This document shows, one piece after another, positions 26,312-34,834 of a stretch of 64,000 bases of DNA. The DNA is from JBMNMU01 sp050953505. GTDB taxonomy: Bacteria; Bacillota; Clostridia; Peptostreptococcales; Anaerovoracaceae. A program made the translations under genes and the position numbers. Every line of letters starts with the position of its first letter. Positions within the stretch are counted from its first letter, which is position 1. The notes under the pieces are model-generated. The model made no database searches and was not told the origin of the DNA. It saw nothing but the letters and a program-made list of their open reading frames with translations. The stretch lies in assembly GCA_050953505.1 (NCBI GenBank), contig JBMNMU010000001.1, positions 2,294,001-2,358,000 on the forward strand, written 5' to 3'.

Positions 26312-26501
26312 CTGCATTTTTTTTGTCTTTTTCCTTATTTTTCTCATTCTCAGGCTCTATATATGATTGACAGTGAGAAGCAGAGGGGCATCCACTGCAT
26401 CCGCTACAGCAACCGCTCCCTGTTTTTTTATCCTTGCTCATTTTCTTAATTGCCAATAAAAGGGCTAATATAATAATAGCACCAATGATGTAATCAGCCA
26501 T
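26298..26501 (-). CDS. FeoB-associated Cys-rich membrane protein
   Basis: 67 residues: one N-terminal membrane helix (MADYIIGAIIILALLLAIKK), a Cys cluster (CCSGCSGCPSASHC) and a Glu/Lys tail, as in the small Cys-rich membrane proteins usually found beside feoB. No feoB lies nearby. I start at ATG 26501, which has TTAGGAG upstream; the longer frame would be encoded by R1 repeats. It might bind iron or another soft metal at the membrane. Confidence 0.8.
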   Translation of the reverse strand: MADYIIGAIIILALLLAIKKMSKDKKTGSGCCSGCSGCPSASHCQSYIEPENEKNKEKDKKNAEPKD

Positions 26502-26538
26502 AATATCATCTCCTAAAATCGCTTTCGCCTGCTTCAAA

Positions 26539-26670
26539 CAGCCACAGCCAATCATCTCTCGGTCTAATGGCTGCCTAAGATCGCTTTCTCGTGCCACAGC
26601 CAATCATCCCTCGGTCTAATGGCTGTCTTTTGTGCCAGCCACAGCCAATCATCTCTCGGTCTGGTGGCAG
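26539..26670. repeat. R1 elements, three tandem copies on the minus strand (copy d)
   Basis: Units at 26539-26573, 26594-26625 and 26635-26670, all in the same direction (reverse of copies c and e). The ATCGCTTTC flanks of the first two are also repeated, so the local duplication unit is about 60 bp. The rest of 26502-26832 holds no gene. Confidence 0.9.
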
Positions 26671-26832
26671 TATTAAGATACCCTTTGTGTTGGTGGTCTA
26701 AACTTATCTTATTTGGAAACCTTGTTTTATATTGGAAGTTATTTTATAGTATAAGAAGGATTATAAGGTGAAGGGTTCGCCCTGAGCCTATTTTGAACAG
26801 ACATCTAACCGTTGTAAAGGAGAATGAATAAA

Positions 26833-27840
26833 ATGAAGAAAATTATTAGTATAGCATTAATTTTGGTGTTGGGCATTTCCATGCTAGCAGGTTGTGGTAG
26901 CAATGGGGACAATGATGGCAATGGTGGAGCCATTGAACCTGCAGAAAGGATATCCTTTAATATCGCTTCTCTAAAGGGTCCTACCACCATGGGTATGGCT
27001 AAGCTCATAGAGGATGCAAAATCAGGCGAAACAGCTCACGATTACCAGTTTAATATGTATGGTACGGCTGATGAGATTGTACCTAAGCTAGTTAATGGCG
27101 AAATTGATGTGGCTTTGGTGCCATGTAACCTGGCTAGTGTTCTTTACAACAGGACAGAGGGGGCCATTCAGGTGGCAGGAATCAATACCCTTGGAGTGCT
27201 TTATATATTAGAAAGCGGAGATTCTATACAAAGCCTGGAAGACTTAAGAGGAAAGACCATATATAGCACCGGGAAAGGAACCACGCCGGAATACTCATTA
27301 AACTACATTCTTACGGAGAATGGAATCGTTCCAGGAGATGATGTTCAAATTGAATTCAAGAGTGAAGCTACAGAAGTGGCTGCACTAATGGGACAAGAGG
27401 AAGGCATAGCAGCAGTCCTACCTCAACCATTTGCCACAGTTATTCAAGGGCAAAATCCAAATGTCCGTATTGCCATTGATTTTACAGAAGAATGGGAGAA
27501 AATAGATTCAAAAGGAACACTAGTCACAGGGGTTATTATTGCTAGAAGGGCCTTTATAGAAGAGAATCAGGAAGCCTTCCAGGCATTTTTAGAGGAATAT
27601 AAGTCATCCACCCAATATGTCAATGAAAATGTGGAGGAAGCAGCGGAATGGATTGCAGAATACGGGATTGTTCCCAATGCACAGATAGGAGCCAAAGCCA
27701 TTCCTAAGAGCAATATCACCTATATTGACGGAGATGAAATGCAAGAGAAAGTAGGAAATTACCTAGAGGTTTTATTTGAAGCCAATCCCCAATCTGTAGG
27801 AGGCAATTTACCTGAAGATGATTTCTATTATAAGAAATAA
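26833..27840 (+). CDS. ABC transporter substrate-binding lipoprotein (SsuA/NMT1-like)
   Basis: 335 residues. Lipoprotein signal: basic start, hydrophobic core, and lipobox LAGC near residue 20. The mature part has the NMT1/SsuA fold pattern (GPTTMGMAKLIED, GEIDVALVPCNLASVLYN, YSTGKGTTPEYSLNYIL). I use ATG 26833, because AAGGAG is 10 bases upstream; ATG 26824 is only 1 base from it. Substrate unknown; relatives carry sulfonates, nitrate, pyrimidine precursors or vitamins. First gene of a three-gene importer. Confidence 0.85.
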   Translation: MKKIISIALILVLGISMLAGCGSNGDNDGNGGAIEPAERISFNIASLKGPTTMGMAKLIEDAKSGETAHDYQFNMYGTADEIVPKLVNGEIDVALVPCNLASVLYNRTEGAIQVAGINTLGVLYILESGDSIQSLEDLRGKTIYSTGKGTTPEYSLNYILTENGIVPGDDVQIEFKSEATEVAALMGQEEGIAAVLPQPFATVIQGQNPNVRIAIDFTEEWEKIDSKGTLVTGVIIARRAFIEENQEAFQAFLEEYKSSTQYVNENVEEAAEWIAEYGIVPNAQIGAKAIPKSNITYIDGDEMQEKVGNYLEVLFEANPQSVGGNLPEDDFYYKK

Positions 27841-28579
27841 AAAAAACTACCAAAAGGCTGTAGTTGTATTATTTTGGTTGGTTGTTTGGCAGCTTGCTAG
27901 TATTGGAATCGGGCATAGCTTGCTTTTGGTGTCTCCTATAGAGGTGGCTAAAACCCTGGTGATTCTTATAGCAGAGCCTTCCTTTTGGTCTACAATAGGG
28001 TTTTCTTTTGTAAGAATCGTCAGTGGCTTTTTATTAGCTATTTTTGTAGGCATCCTTTTAGCAGCAGTAAGTGCAAAAAGTAACATTATTAAAGAGTTGT
28101 TAGCGCCATTTTTAGGGGTCATAAAGAGCATTCCAGTGGTTAGCTTTATCATCCTTGTATTAATTTGGTTTGGCAGTGAATCCTTGTCCATTATCATCAG
28201 CTTTCTCATGGTCCTTCCTATTATCTACACCAACGTGCTAGAAGGGATAGAGAGAACGGATCGCCATCTACTGGAAATGGCCAAGGTCTTTCATATAACG
28301 CCCTTTAAAGTATTGAAATATATTTATATCCACAGTACCATGCCTTTTTTTCTATCTGCTTGTAAGATTGGCTTAGGCCTTTGCTGGAAAAGCGGTATTG
28401 CTGCGGAGGTAATTGGGCTTCCCACGGGTAGCATTGGAGAGAGGCTATATCAGTCTAAAATATTTTTAAGCACCGCTGAGCTTTTCAGCTGGACCATAGT
28501 CATTGTGGTGATTAGCTTTTTATTTGAAAGGTTTTTTCTGTGGGTTTTATCTAGGGTTGAAAAAGGCTTGATAGCCTAA
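27818..28579 (+). CDS. ABC transporter permease (SsuC/TauC-like)
   Basis: 253 residues with six membrane spans and the BPD-transport EAA-like loop (EGIERTDRHLLEMAKVFHITPFKVLKYIYIHSTMPFFLSA). The start overlaps the lipoprotein gene by 23 bases in another frame, which implies translational coupling. Pairs with the lipoprotein and the ATPase that follows. Confidence 0.85.
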   Translation: MISIIRNKKNYQKAVVVLFWLVVWQLASIGIGHSLLLVSPIEVAKTLVILIAEPSFWSTIGFSFVRIVSGFLLAIFVGILLAAVSAKSNIIKELLAPFLGVIKSIPVVSFIILVLIWFGSESLSIIISFLMVLPIIYTNVLEGIERTDRHLLEMAKVFHITPFKVLKYIYIHSTMPFFLSACKIGLGLCWKSGIAAEVIGLPTGSIGERLYQSKIFLSTAELFSWTIVIVVISFLFERFFLWVLSRVEKGLIA

Positions 28580-28608
28580 ATGGAAAGAATGAAGGGAATT
28601 CACTCTAT

Positions 28609-29190
28609 ATGGGGATTAAGATAAAGAATATTAGCAAAAGCTTTGGACCGAAGGTGGTCATTGATAATCTTTCCCTAGAAATTGAAGAGGGAAAAGTTAC
28701 TGTATTAATGGGGCCAAGTGGCGGTGGTAAAACAACCTTGGCTCATATCATTTTAGGCATTTTAAAGCCTGATCAGGGAACTGTGGAGGGATTGCTAGGG
28801 AAGAGCATCGCCGCCGTTTTCCAAGAGGATCGGCTATGCGAGCAATTAACTGCTGTGAAGAATGTGCAACTTGTTTTAAGAAAAGAGAAGCCTGTTACTG
28901 AAATCATTAATGAGTTTACTCAAGTGGGTTTGACTGGAGAGAGTATAGCAAAACCAGTCAATCAATTGTCCGGGGGACAAAAACGCCGTGTAGCCATTCT
29001 AAGAGCCATCATGGCAGATAGAGATTTTATTTGCCTCGATGAACCCTTCAAGGGAATGGACAAAGAAACTAAGGCCAACACTATGGAATATGTGAAAACT
29101 CACATTACAGGAAAAACAGTGCTTTTAATTACCCATGATGAAGAGGAAGCTCGCTTCTTCGGCGATAATATAGTTTATCCTTTCGGATAG
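28609..29190 (+). CDS. ABC transporter ATP-binding protein, short form
   Basis: 193 residues, shorter than the usual 240-260 of SsuB/TauB ATPases. All catalytic motifs are still present: Walker A GPSGGGKTT, Q-loop VFQEDRL, signature LSGGQKRRVAILRA, Walker B FICLDEPFKGMD and H-loop LLITHDEEE. It ends right after the H-loop, so the missing part is the C-terminal extension. The ribosome site before ATG 28609 is weak. The stop lies at the edge of an R2 element. Confidence 0.85.
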   Translation: MGIKIKNISKSFGPKVVIDNLSLEIEEGKVTVLMGPSGGGKTTLAHIILGILKPDQGTVEGLLGKSIAAVFQEDRLCEQLTAVKNVQLVLRKEKPVTEIINEFTQVGLTGESIAKPVNQLSGGQKRRVAILRAIMADRDFICLDEPFKGMDKETKANTMEYVKTHITGKTVLLITHDEEEARFFGDNIVYPFG

Positions 29191-29191
29191 T

Positions 29192-29308
29192 AAGGGGTAA
29201 AGTATCTTCTAAACAAAACGTGAAACCACTTACCAATTTTGATGCGTAGCATCTATGGATGCATAGCATCATAAAATTGGCGGATTGCGTGAAGATACTA
29301 TACCCCTC
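29192..29308. repeat. R2 element (copy g), long imperfect palindrome between convergent genes
   Basis: Outer stem AAGGGGTAAAGTATCTTC (29192-29209) with GAAGATACTATACCCCT (29291-29307). The inner stem is CCAATTTT/AAAATTGG around ATGCGTAGCATC/GATGCATAGCAT. It fills the space between the ATPase stop (29190) and the hndD stop (29316), and probably terminates both. Confidence 0.85.
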
Positions 29309-29315
29309 TTATGTT

Positions 29316-31091
29316 TTATTCTTTAGCGCAATAAACCTCTCTTGCCTGATAGCTTGTATGGAGTAGCTTATGGGAAAGTTCTCCATTAGGCTCTTTTAGA
29401 AAATCTTCATAAATTTTCTTAATTTCAGGATTATGATGAGATTTTCTGATTACCTGGGCTTCGTCTTCAGAATAAAGCGCCTTAGCTCTACTGCTTAAAA
29501 CATTTACTCCAACCCTATCCATGGCTGATACATAAGGCTGACCGCCACCGTTTACACAACCACCTGGGCAGGCCATTACTTCGATAAAGTGGAAGTCCTT
29601 TTCACCAGCTTTAACAGCCTCCAGTACCTTAGCAGCATTGGCGGTTCCATGAGCAATGGCAATCTTTATTTCTGTAGGTTCACCATTTATAGGAAGTGTC
29701 ACGCTAGCTTCTTTGACCCCTTCAAGGCCCCTGCAAGCATGATATTCAATTTCCTGAAGATCCTCACCGGAAAGAATGTCTGCAACTGTTCTTAAAGCGG
29801 CTTCCATAACACCACCGGTAGCACCAAAGATAACCCCAGCACCTGTATATTCACCAAGGATGCTGTCTGGCTCTTCATCCTTCAGGACATTGAAGTTGAT
29901 ACCAGCCTGCTTGATCATATCACCAAGCTCTCGGGTGGTAAGGACTATATCAACATCTCTTAAGCCATCTACCTCCATTTCAGGGCGCTGTGCTTCTGTC
30001 TTTTTGGATGTGCAAGGCATGACAGAAACAACGACAATCTTCTTCGGATCGATATCAAACTTTTCTGCATAATAAGTCTTGATGACGGCACCCAGCATTT
30101 GCTGAGGAGATTTACAAGTAGATAAATTATCCAAAAACTCAGGATAGTTTATCTCACAATAGCGAATCCATCCAGGAGAACAAGAAGTAATCATTGGCAA
30201 GGTTCCACCATTTTGTACCCTATTCAAAAGCTCCGTTCCTTCTTCTAAAATGGTAAGATCCGCTGAAAAGTTAGTATCAAACACTCGGTCAAACCCTACG
30301 CGCTTTAATGCATTAACCATTTTACCGGTAACAGGCGTACCGATCTCTAAGCCAAATTCTTCACCTAGGCCAGCTCTAACCGCTGGAGCCGTTTGAACCA
30401 CTACGAATTTATCAGAATCATCAAGAGCCTCCCAAACCTGGTCTATGCTTGATTTTTCTTTTAAAGCTGCTACAGGGCATGCATTAACACATTGTCCGCA
30501 ATAGATGCAGTCTACATCTCTCATGCTATAGTCAAAAGCAGGTGCTACTTCTGTGTAAAACCCTCTCTTAGTAAAGTCTAGCACGCCGATTCCCTGTACG
30601 TTTTTACAAACACTGACACAGCGCCCGCAAAGGATACATTTAGAAGAATCTCGTACAATAGAGTGGGAAAGATCATCTACATAGAATGGTCTTGTCTGTC
30701 CATCATATGGTACATCTTGAATTCCTAATTCTTCACATAGGCTTTGGAGCTCGCAGTTCTTGTTTCTGACGCAGGTTAGGCATTCGCGATTGTGGTTGGC
30801 TAAAATCAGCTCAACATTCTTTTTAACGGCGTTTCTAACCTTAGGCGTATTTGTTCTTATATTCATGCCCTCTTGAACCTGAAGGACACAAGAGGCAGGC
30901 AAATTTCTCATAGGGACGCCATTAATATCTGCTTCTACAACGCAAACCCTACAAGCTGCAATTTCATTGATATCTTTTAAATAGCAGAGGCTGGGAATCT
31001 TGACACCCATTTCTTTTGCAGCTAATAACACACTATAATCTTTCGGAACACTTGCTGATATTCCGTTAATTGTAATATTTACTTTTTCCAT
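29316..31091 (-). CDS. hndD: [FeFe]-hydrogenase catalytic subunit, NAD(P)-linked (HndD/HydA, group A3-type)
   Basis: 591 residues: N-terminal [2Fe-2S] (CYLKDINEIAACRVC ... C, about 35-68), His-Cys3 cluster (HNRECLTC...CELQSLC), two [4Fe-4S] (CILCGRCVSVC and CIYCGQCVNACP), then the H-cluster domain with L1 TSCSPGW, L2 MPCTSKK and L3 MACPGGCVNGGGQP and the C-terminal small-subunit-like domain (EIKKIYEDFLKEP). L1 has Ser where the classic motif is TSCCP. With hndA and hndC it makes a cytoplasmic enzyme that exchanges H2 with NAD(P)H and ferredoxin, probably by electron bifurcation (inference from subunit makeup). Confidence 0.95.
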   Translation of the reverse strand: MEKVNITINGISASVPKDYSVLLAAKEMGVKIPSLCYLKDINEIAACRVCVVEADINGVPMRNLPASCVLQVQEGMNIRTNTPKVRNAVKKNVELILANHNRECLTCVRNKNCELQSLCEELGIQDVPYDGQTRPFYVDDLSHSIVRDSSKCILCGRCVSVCKNVQGIGVLDFTKRGFYTEVAPAFDYSMRDVDCIYCGQCVNACPVAALKEKSSIDQVWEALDDSDKFVVVQTAPAVRAGLGEEFGLEIGTPVTGKMVNALKRVGFDRVFDTNFSADLTILEEGTELLNRVQNGGTLPMITSCSPGWIRYCEINYPEFLDNLSTCKSPQQMLGAVIKTYYAEKFDIDPKKIVVVSVMPCTSKKTEAQRPEMEVDGLRDVDIVLTTRELGDMIKQAGINFNVLKDEEPDSILGEYTGAGVIFGATGGVMEAALRTVADILSGEDLQEIEYHACRGLEGVKEASVTLPINGEPTEIKIAIAHGTANAAKVLEAVKAGEKDFHFIEVMACPGGCVNGGGQPYVSAMDRVGVNVLSSRAKALYSEDEAQVIRKSHHNPEIKKIYEDFLKEPNGELSHKLLHTSYQAREVYCAKE

Positions 31092-31105
31092 TATTAACTG
31101 TCCCC

Positions 31106-32953
31106 CTATTCCCTAATAACAGCATTAAATGTGCAGACATCCATACAGATGCCACATTTGATGCACTTTTGCTGATTGATAATATGCTTTTCTTTGACTT
31201 TACCTATAATGGCACCTTCAGGGCACTGACGAGCGCACCTTGTGCAGCCGTTACAATTATCGGTAATGACATAACTTAGCAATGCAGAGCATACTCCAGC
31301 AGGACAGGTTTTATCAATAACATGAGCTTCATATTCATCTCTAAAGTGTTTAATAGTAGATAAAACCGGATTAGGGGCAGTTTGACCCAGTGCACACAAA
31401 GAGGTCAGCTGGATATTTTCTGCCAGTTCTTCTAAGGTATTCAAGTCATCGACGGTGGCGGTTCCGCGAGTCATCTTATTTAATATTTCGTGCATACGCT
31501 TGGTCCCTTCTCGGCAAGGTGTGCATTTTCCGCAAGATTCATCAACGGTGAAATCAAGGAAGAAACGAGCGATGTCAACCATGCAGTTGTCCTCATCTAT
31601 GGCAATCATTCCACCTGAACCCATCATGGATCCAACTGCCACTAGATTGTCAAAATCAATAGGTGTATCCAATGATTCGTTGGTCAGGCATCCTCCTGAA
31701 GGACCTCCCGTTTGTACAGCTTTAAAGGCTCTATCTCCAGGGCAGCCGCCTCCGATATCATAAATAATTTCTCTTAAAGTAATACCCATTGGCACTTCAA
31801 CAAGGCCGGTATTATTAATATTACCACCTAAAGCAAAGACCTTAGTACCACTAGACCTTTCCGTTCCAAAGGATTTGAACCAATCTGGACCCTTTAAAAT
31901 AATCTGTGGAATGTTACCTAAGGTTTCTACATTATTGATACAGGTAGGTTTCCCCCAAAGTCCTTTTACTGCTGGGAAAGGAGGTTTATTTCTGGACATG
32001 CCGCGCTTACCTTCAATAGAAGCGATAAGTGCAGTTTCCTCACCACAAACAAAGGCACCAGCGCCCAGTCTAATTTCAATATCAAAATCAAATCCGCTGC
32101 CGAAGATATCCTTCCCTAGAAAACCTAAGGCTTTAGCCTGATCAATAGCAATTTGCAGCCTTTTTACGGCAACAGGATATTCCGCTCTAACATAAATAAA
32201 GCCTTTTGTAGCCCCGAAAGAATAGCCGCCAATAATCATGGCTTCTAATATAGAATGCGGGTCTCCCTCTAAGATACTCCTATCCATGAATGCACCTGGG
32301 TCGCCTTCATCTGCGTTACAGACAATATATTTCTGATCTGCCTTATTTGCTGCAGCAAACCCCCATTTTTTGCCTGTAGGGAAGCCTGCGCCACCTCTCC
32401 CACGAAGGCCTGATGCCGTGATGGTATCAATAACCTCTTGAGGTGTCATTTCTGTAAGAGCCTTATGTACAGCCTTGTAGCCATCTTGAGCAATATATTC
32501 ATCAATATCTTCTGGGTTAATAGAACCACAATTTTTCAAGACAACTCTTTTTTGCTTTTGATAAAATTGAATATCATTCAAGTTTTTAATCTGGCCGTTT
32601 CCATCGTATTCCACTGTATATTTGCCTAAAGGTTCACCCTTTATCAAATGATTTTCAACAATTTCAACAGCCTTCTCTGGATCTACATGAGTATAAGATA
32701 TCTTTTCTTTACCAGGCGCAAAAATTTCAACGATTGGCTCATAAACACACATGCCAATGCATCCTGTGGGCAGAACCTTAACATTTGTCAAGCCCTTATC
32801 TGCCACTTGCTTATTAATTGCATCTAGGACTGCTTTCGCCCCGGAGGAAATTCCACAAGTTCCCATTCCGACTAAAACCCTATAACCATCTTCTATATTG
32901 ATTTTATTGGAGGCTTGCTCCTGTAATATGTACAAATCATTCTTTTTATTCAT
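31106..32953 (-). CDS. hndC: NADH-binding flavoprotein subunit of hydrogenase (NuoF-like HndC/HydB)
   Basis: 615 residues from ATG 32953 (overlaps the hndA stop; an earlier in-frame codon would lie inside hndA). N-terminal thioredoxin-like [2Fe-2S] domain (GMGTCGISSGAKAV ... GCIGMC), which corresponds to the separate HndB protein of Desulfovibrio. The NuoF core follows with Gly-rich NADH/FMN sites (GLRGRGGAGFPTGKKW, CNADEGDPGAFMDR) and N3-type CGKCTPCREG, then two C-terminal [4Fe-4S] (CNGCTRCARQCP, CIKCGICMDVC). Second gene of the operon. Confidence 0.95.
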   Translation of the reverse strand: MNKKNDLYILQEQASNKINIEDGYRVLVGMGTCGISSGAKAVLDAINKQVADKGLTNVKVLPTGCIGMCVYEPIVEIFAPGKEKISYTHVDPEKAVEIVENHLIKGEPLGKYTVEYDGNGQIKNLNDIQFYQKQKRVVLKNCGSINPEDIDEYIAQDGYKAVHKALTEMTPQEVIDTITASGLRGRGGAGFPTGKKWGFAAANKADQKYIVCNADEGDPGAFMDRSILEGDPHSILEAMIIGGYSFGATKGFIYVRAEYPVAVKRLQIAIDQAKALGFLGKDIFGSGFDFDIEIRLGAGAFVCGEETALIASIEGKRGMSRNKPPFPAVKGLWGKPTCINNVETLGNIPQIILKGPDWFKSFGTERSSGTKVFALGGNINNTGLVEVPMGITLREIIYDIGGGCPGDRAFKAVQTGGPSGGCLTNESLDTPIDFDNLVAVGSMMGSGGMIAIDEDNCMVDIARFFLDFTVDESCGKCTPCREGTKRMHEILNKMTRGTATVDDLNTLEELAENIQLTSLCALGQTAPNPVLSTIKHFRDEYEAHVIDKTCPAGVCSALLSYVITDNCNGCTRCARQCPEGAIIGKVKEKHIINQQKCIKCGICMDVCTFNAVIRE

Positions 32954-33467
32954 GTTCAGCACCAACCTTATCCTTATATTTTTCCAGAATGGCAGGTATT
33001 GCCTCAATATCATCTAATTTGCCATATACATCGTCATCGATCATCATGACAGGGGCTAGCCCACAGCAACCTAAACAACGGGTTGCATCAAGTGTGAATA
33101 ATCCGTCAGAGGTAGTGTTTCCAATTTGTATATTTAATTCATCAATGAGTTTATCCACAATTTTCTGCGCACCCTTTACATAACAAGCGGTTCCCAAGCA
33201 AACACCAATTTTGTGCTTTCCCTTGGGTGTAATTGTAAATTGGCTATAGAAAGTGGATATCCCATATAGCTCAGCTGTCGGTATTCCGGTATGTTCGGTA
33301 ATAAACCTATGAACATCCAGTGGCAAGAAACCAAATATGCGTTGCGCTTGTTGGAGAATGGGCAACGCAACGCCATCGGATCCTTTTACGGAATCGATGT
33401 ACTCCTTTAATTCGACAAATCTTGGATCTCCAGATTTGTCACAACTACACATGCAATCCTTTTGCAT
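32946..33467 (-). CDS. hndA: [2Fe-2S] NuoE-like hydrogenase subunit (HndA/HydC)
   Basis: 173 residues of NuoE type: a helical N-terminus (ALPILQQAQRIFGFLPLDVH) and a thioredoxin-like domain with ligands in CLGTACYVKGAQ and CLGCCGLAP. A short Cys-rich start (CMCSCDK) is extra. ATG 33467 has AAAGGAGCG upstream. First gene of hndA-hndC-hndD, with a sigma-54-like promoter about 120 bases upstream. Confidence 0.95.
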   Translation of the reverse strand: MQKDCMCSCDKSGDPRFVELKEYIDSVKGSDGVALPILQQAQRIFGFLPLDVHRFITEHTGIPTAELYGISTFYSQFTITPKGKHKIGVCLGTACYVKGAQKIVDKLIDELNIQIGNTTSDGLFTLDATRCLGCCGLAPVMMIDDDVYGKLDDIEAIPAILEKYKDKVGAEHE

Positions 33468-33585
33468 ACTTTACGCTCCTTTCATTCACTTGTTGCTTGT
33501 AAAAGCAAAAAGAACTACGATTTTAAGGCTATCATTGCAAAATCTTAATGTCAAGGAATGGTAATATTATAACAATTTACTAGCT

Positions 33586-33601
33586 TGCAATTTTCATGCC
33601 A
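33586..33601 (-). promoter_or_regulatory. sigma-54 (RpoN) promoter candidate of hndACD
   Basis: On the minus strand TGGCATGAAAATTGCA fits TGGCAYG-N4-TTGCW with GG-N10-GC spacing exactly. Predicted transcription start about 12 bases downstream, leaving a leader of about 105 bases before hndA. It lies inside an ACTAG ... CTAGT inverted repeat. Confidence 0.7.
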
Positions 33602-33691
33602 TTCTAGTAAAAATGTTATTAAGGAGTAAAGGGTTCTCAACGCAGTATTTCAGCGACTTAGCTAGGATAGTTGCGGTGTATTGATGATGAG

Positions 33692-34834
33692 TTAGTAGGT
33701 TTCAATGGTAACTAATTTACCCTTTTTTCTTAGTACATCTGCGATAAGATTGACAGTAATATGACGGGGCCTGACACCGAGCTGTTTGAAGCTTAGGTCC
33801 GTATGCGCTTCATTAACGGCCATACCTACCATTATAGTAATGGAGTCGGCATCGTGGAGTAATGAACATAGTTTTTCTACTACAGAAGCCCCTGTAAATA
33901 GTTCTGGATCTTCTTCTAGTATGTTAAAAACTTGATTTAAAACAATAGCACCTTCAGAGACGATATCAATGCCTTCGATGAGGTATTCCGGAGGAACGCC
34001 TATAGATCTTCCACGGTTTGCAATTTCAATTTTTCTGGTTAATTCCCTTGAAACGATATCTGCAGTAGTGGAGCCACACACAGCATGGATGCCGGGCATG
34101 TTTATAAATTTATCAACGACCTCCCTATCCTTTAACTTGGTGGATGGGGGGCCTGTTAATATGACAAGCTCTTTTGCTTGGCGACAATTTAAAACGGCAA
34201 CGGTGGTGTCATCATGAAAGGTACCATCATTCTCTGTTGTAGCCAGAGCAAGGATTTTATCTGGGAGCTCATCAATGGGAGTTTTTGATGAGATTTCTTT
34301 ATTAATAAATTTTGAAATTCCTGCCTCACCTATACCCAGTGGATATTTAAGCCCCAAGCCAGCCTGTGTCACACCATCGCTTAAAATGATCAGGCTATCT
34401 CCAATATCTAAGACACCTGAAGACTCAGCAATGATTTGTGTTCCTTCCTGATGATAAGTAGATTTCAACACTCGGGCGGATCCGTATTCTATCATGAGGG
34501 GAGAAGGAACTTCATAGCCATATACAGTAAACTGACCATCTTTTAATATCTTGACTGCAGTGAAAGCAGAGAAAGGAATATCTGTCTTTCTAGCATCTTC
34601 CATAGAAGCTGCCACCATAGTGCAAGCTTCTTGCATGGAGACTCCGGATTGGAAAAGCTGCAGTAAACGGTTGGCACAGGTGATTGCAGCTATATTGGCA
34701 TAAACACCGGAGCCAATACCATCACACAAGATAAAAATGGTGGTCTCTAAGGTGCGATGGCTTAAGAAAAAGTCACCACACACAATTTGTTGATTTTTTT
34801 GCTCTTGTTTGACAATGTCCTCAATGAATTTCAA
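33692..34834 (-). CDS. SpoIIE/PP2C-type serine phosphatase paired with sensory hydrogenase
   Basis: 380 residues. The N-terminal 220 residues fit the SpoIIE/PPM phosphatase fold with metal-binding acidic motifs CDGIGSG, LIILSDGVTQAG and DDTTVAVL. The C-terminal part (about 225-380) has no family I recognise. It overlaps the sensory hydrogenase gene by 4 bases, so the two are translationally coupled. Genes for PAS-containing [FeFe]-hydrogenase homologues are known to sit beside such phosphatases. Inference: the hydrogenase-like sensor sets the activity of this phosphatase, which acts on an unknown regulator of hndACD. Confidence 0.85.
   Translation of the reverse strand: MKFIEDIVKQEQKNQQIVCGDFFLSHRTLETTIFILCDGIGSGVYANIAAITCANRLLQLFQSGVSMQEACTMVAASMEDARKTDIPFSAFTAVKILKDGQFTVYGYEVPSPLMIEYGSARVLKSTYHQEGTQIIAESSGVLDIGDSLIILSDGVTQAGLGLKYPLGIGEAGISKFINKEISSKTPIDELPDKILALATTENDGTFHDDTTVAVLNCRQAKELVILTGPPSTKLKDREVVDKFINMPGIHAVCGSTTADIVSRELTRKIEIANRGRSIGVPPEYLIEGIDIVSEGAIVLNQVFNILEEDPELFTGASVVEKLCSLLHDADSITIMVGMAVNEAHTDLSFKQLGVRPRHITVNLIADVLRKKGKLVTIETY

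Noticed and set aside
26502..26603. Longer N-terminus for the Cys-rich membrane protein
   Set aside because: The extension is encoded by R1 repeat DNA and would place a charged stretch before the membrane helix; the ATG at 26501 has a proper ribosome site.
32954..33013. Extended start for hndC
   Set aside because: The extra codons lie wholly inside hndA in another frame and have no homology to NuoF-type proteins.
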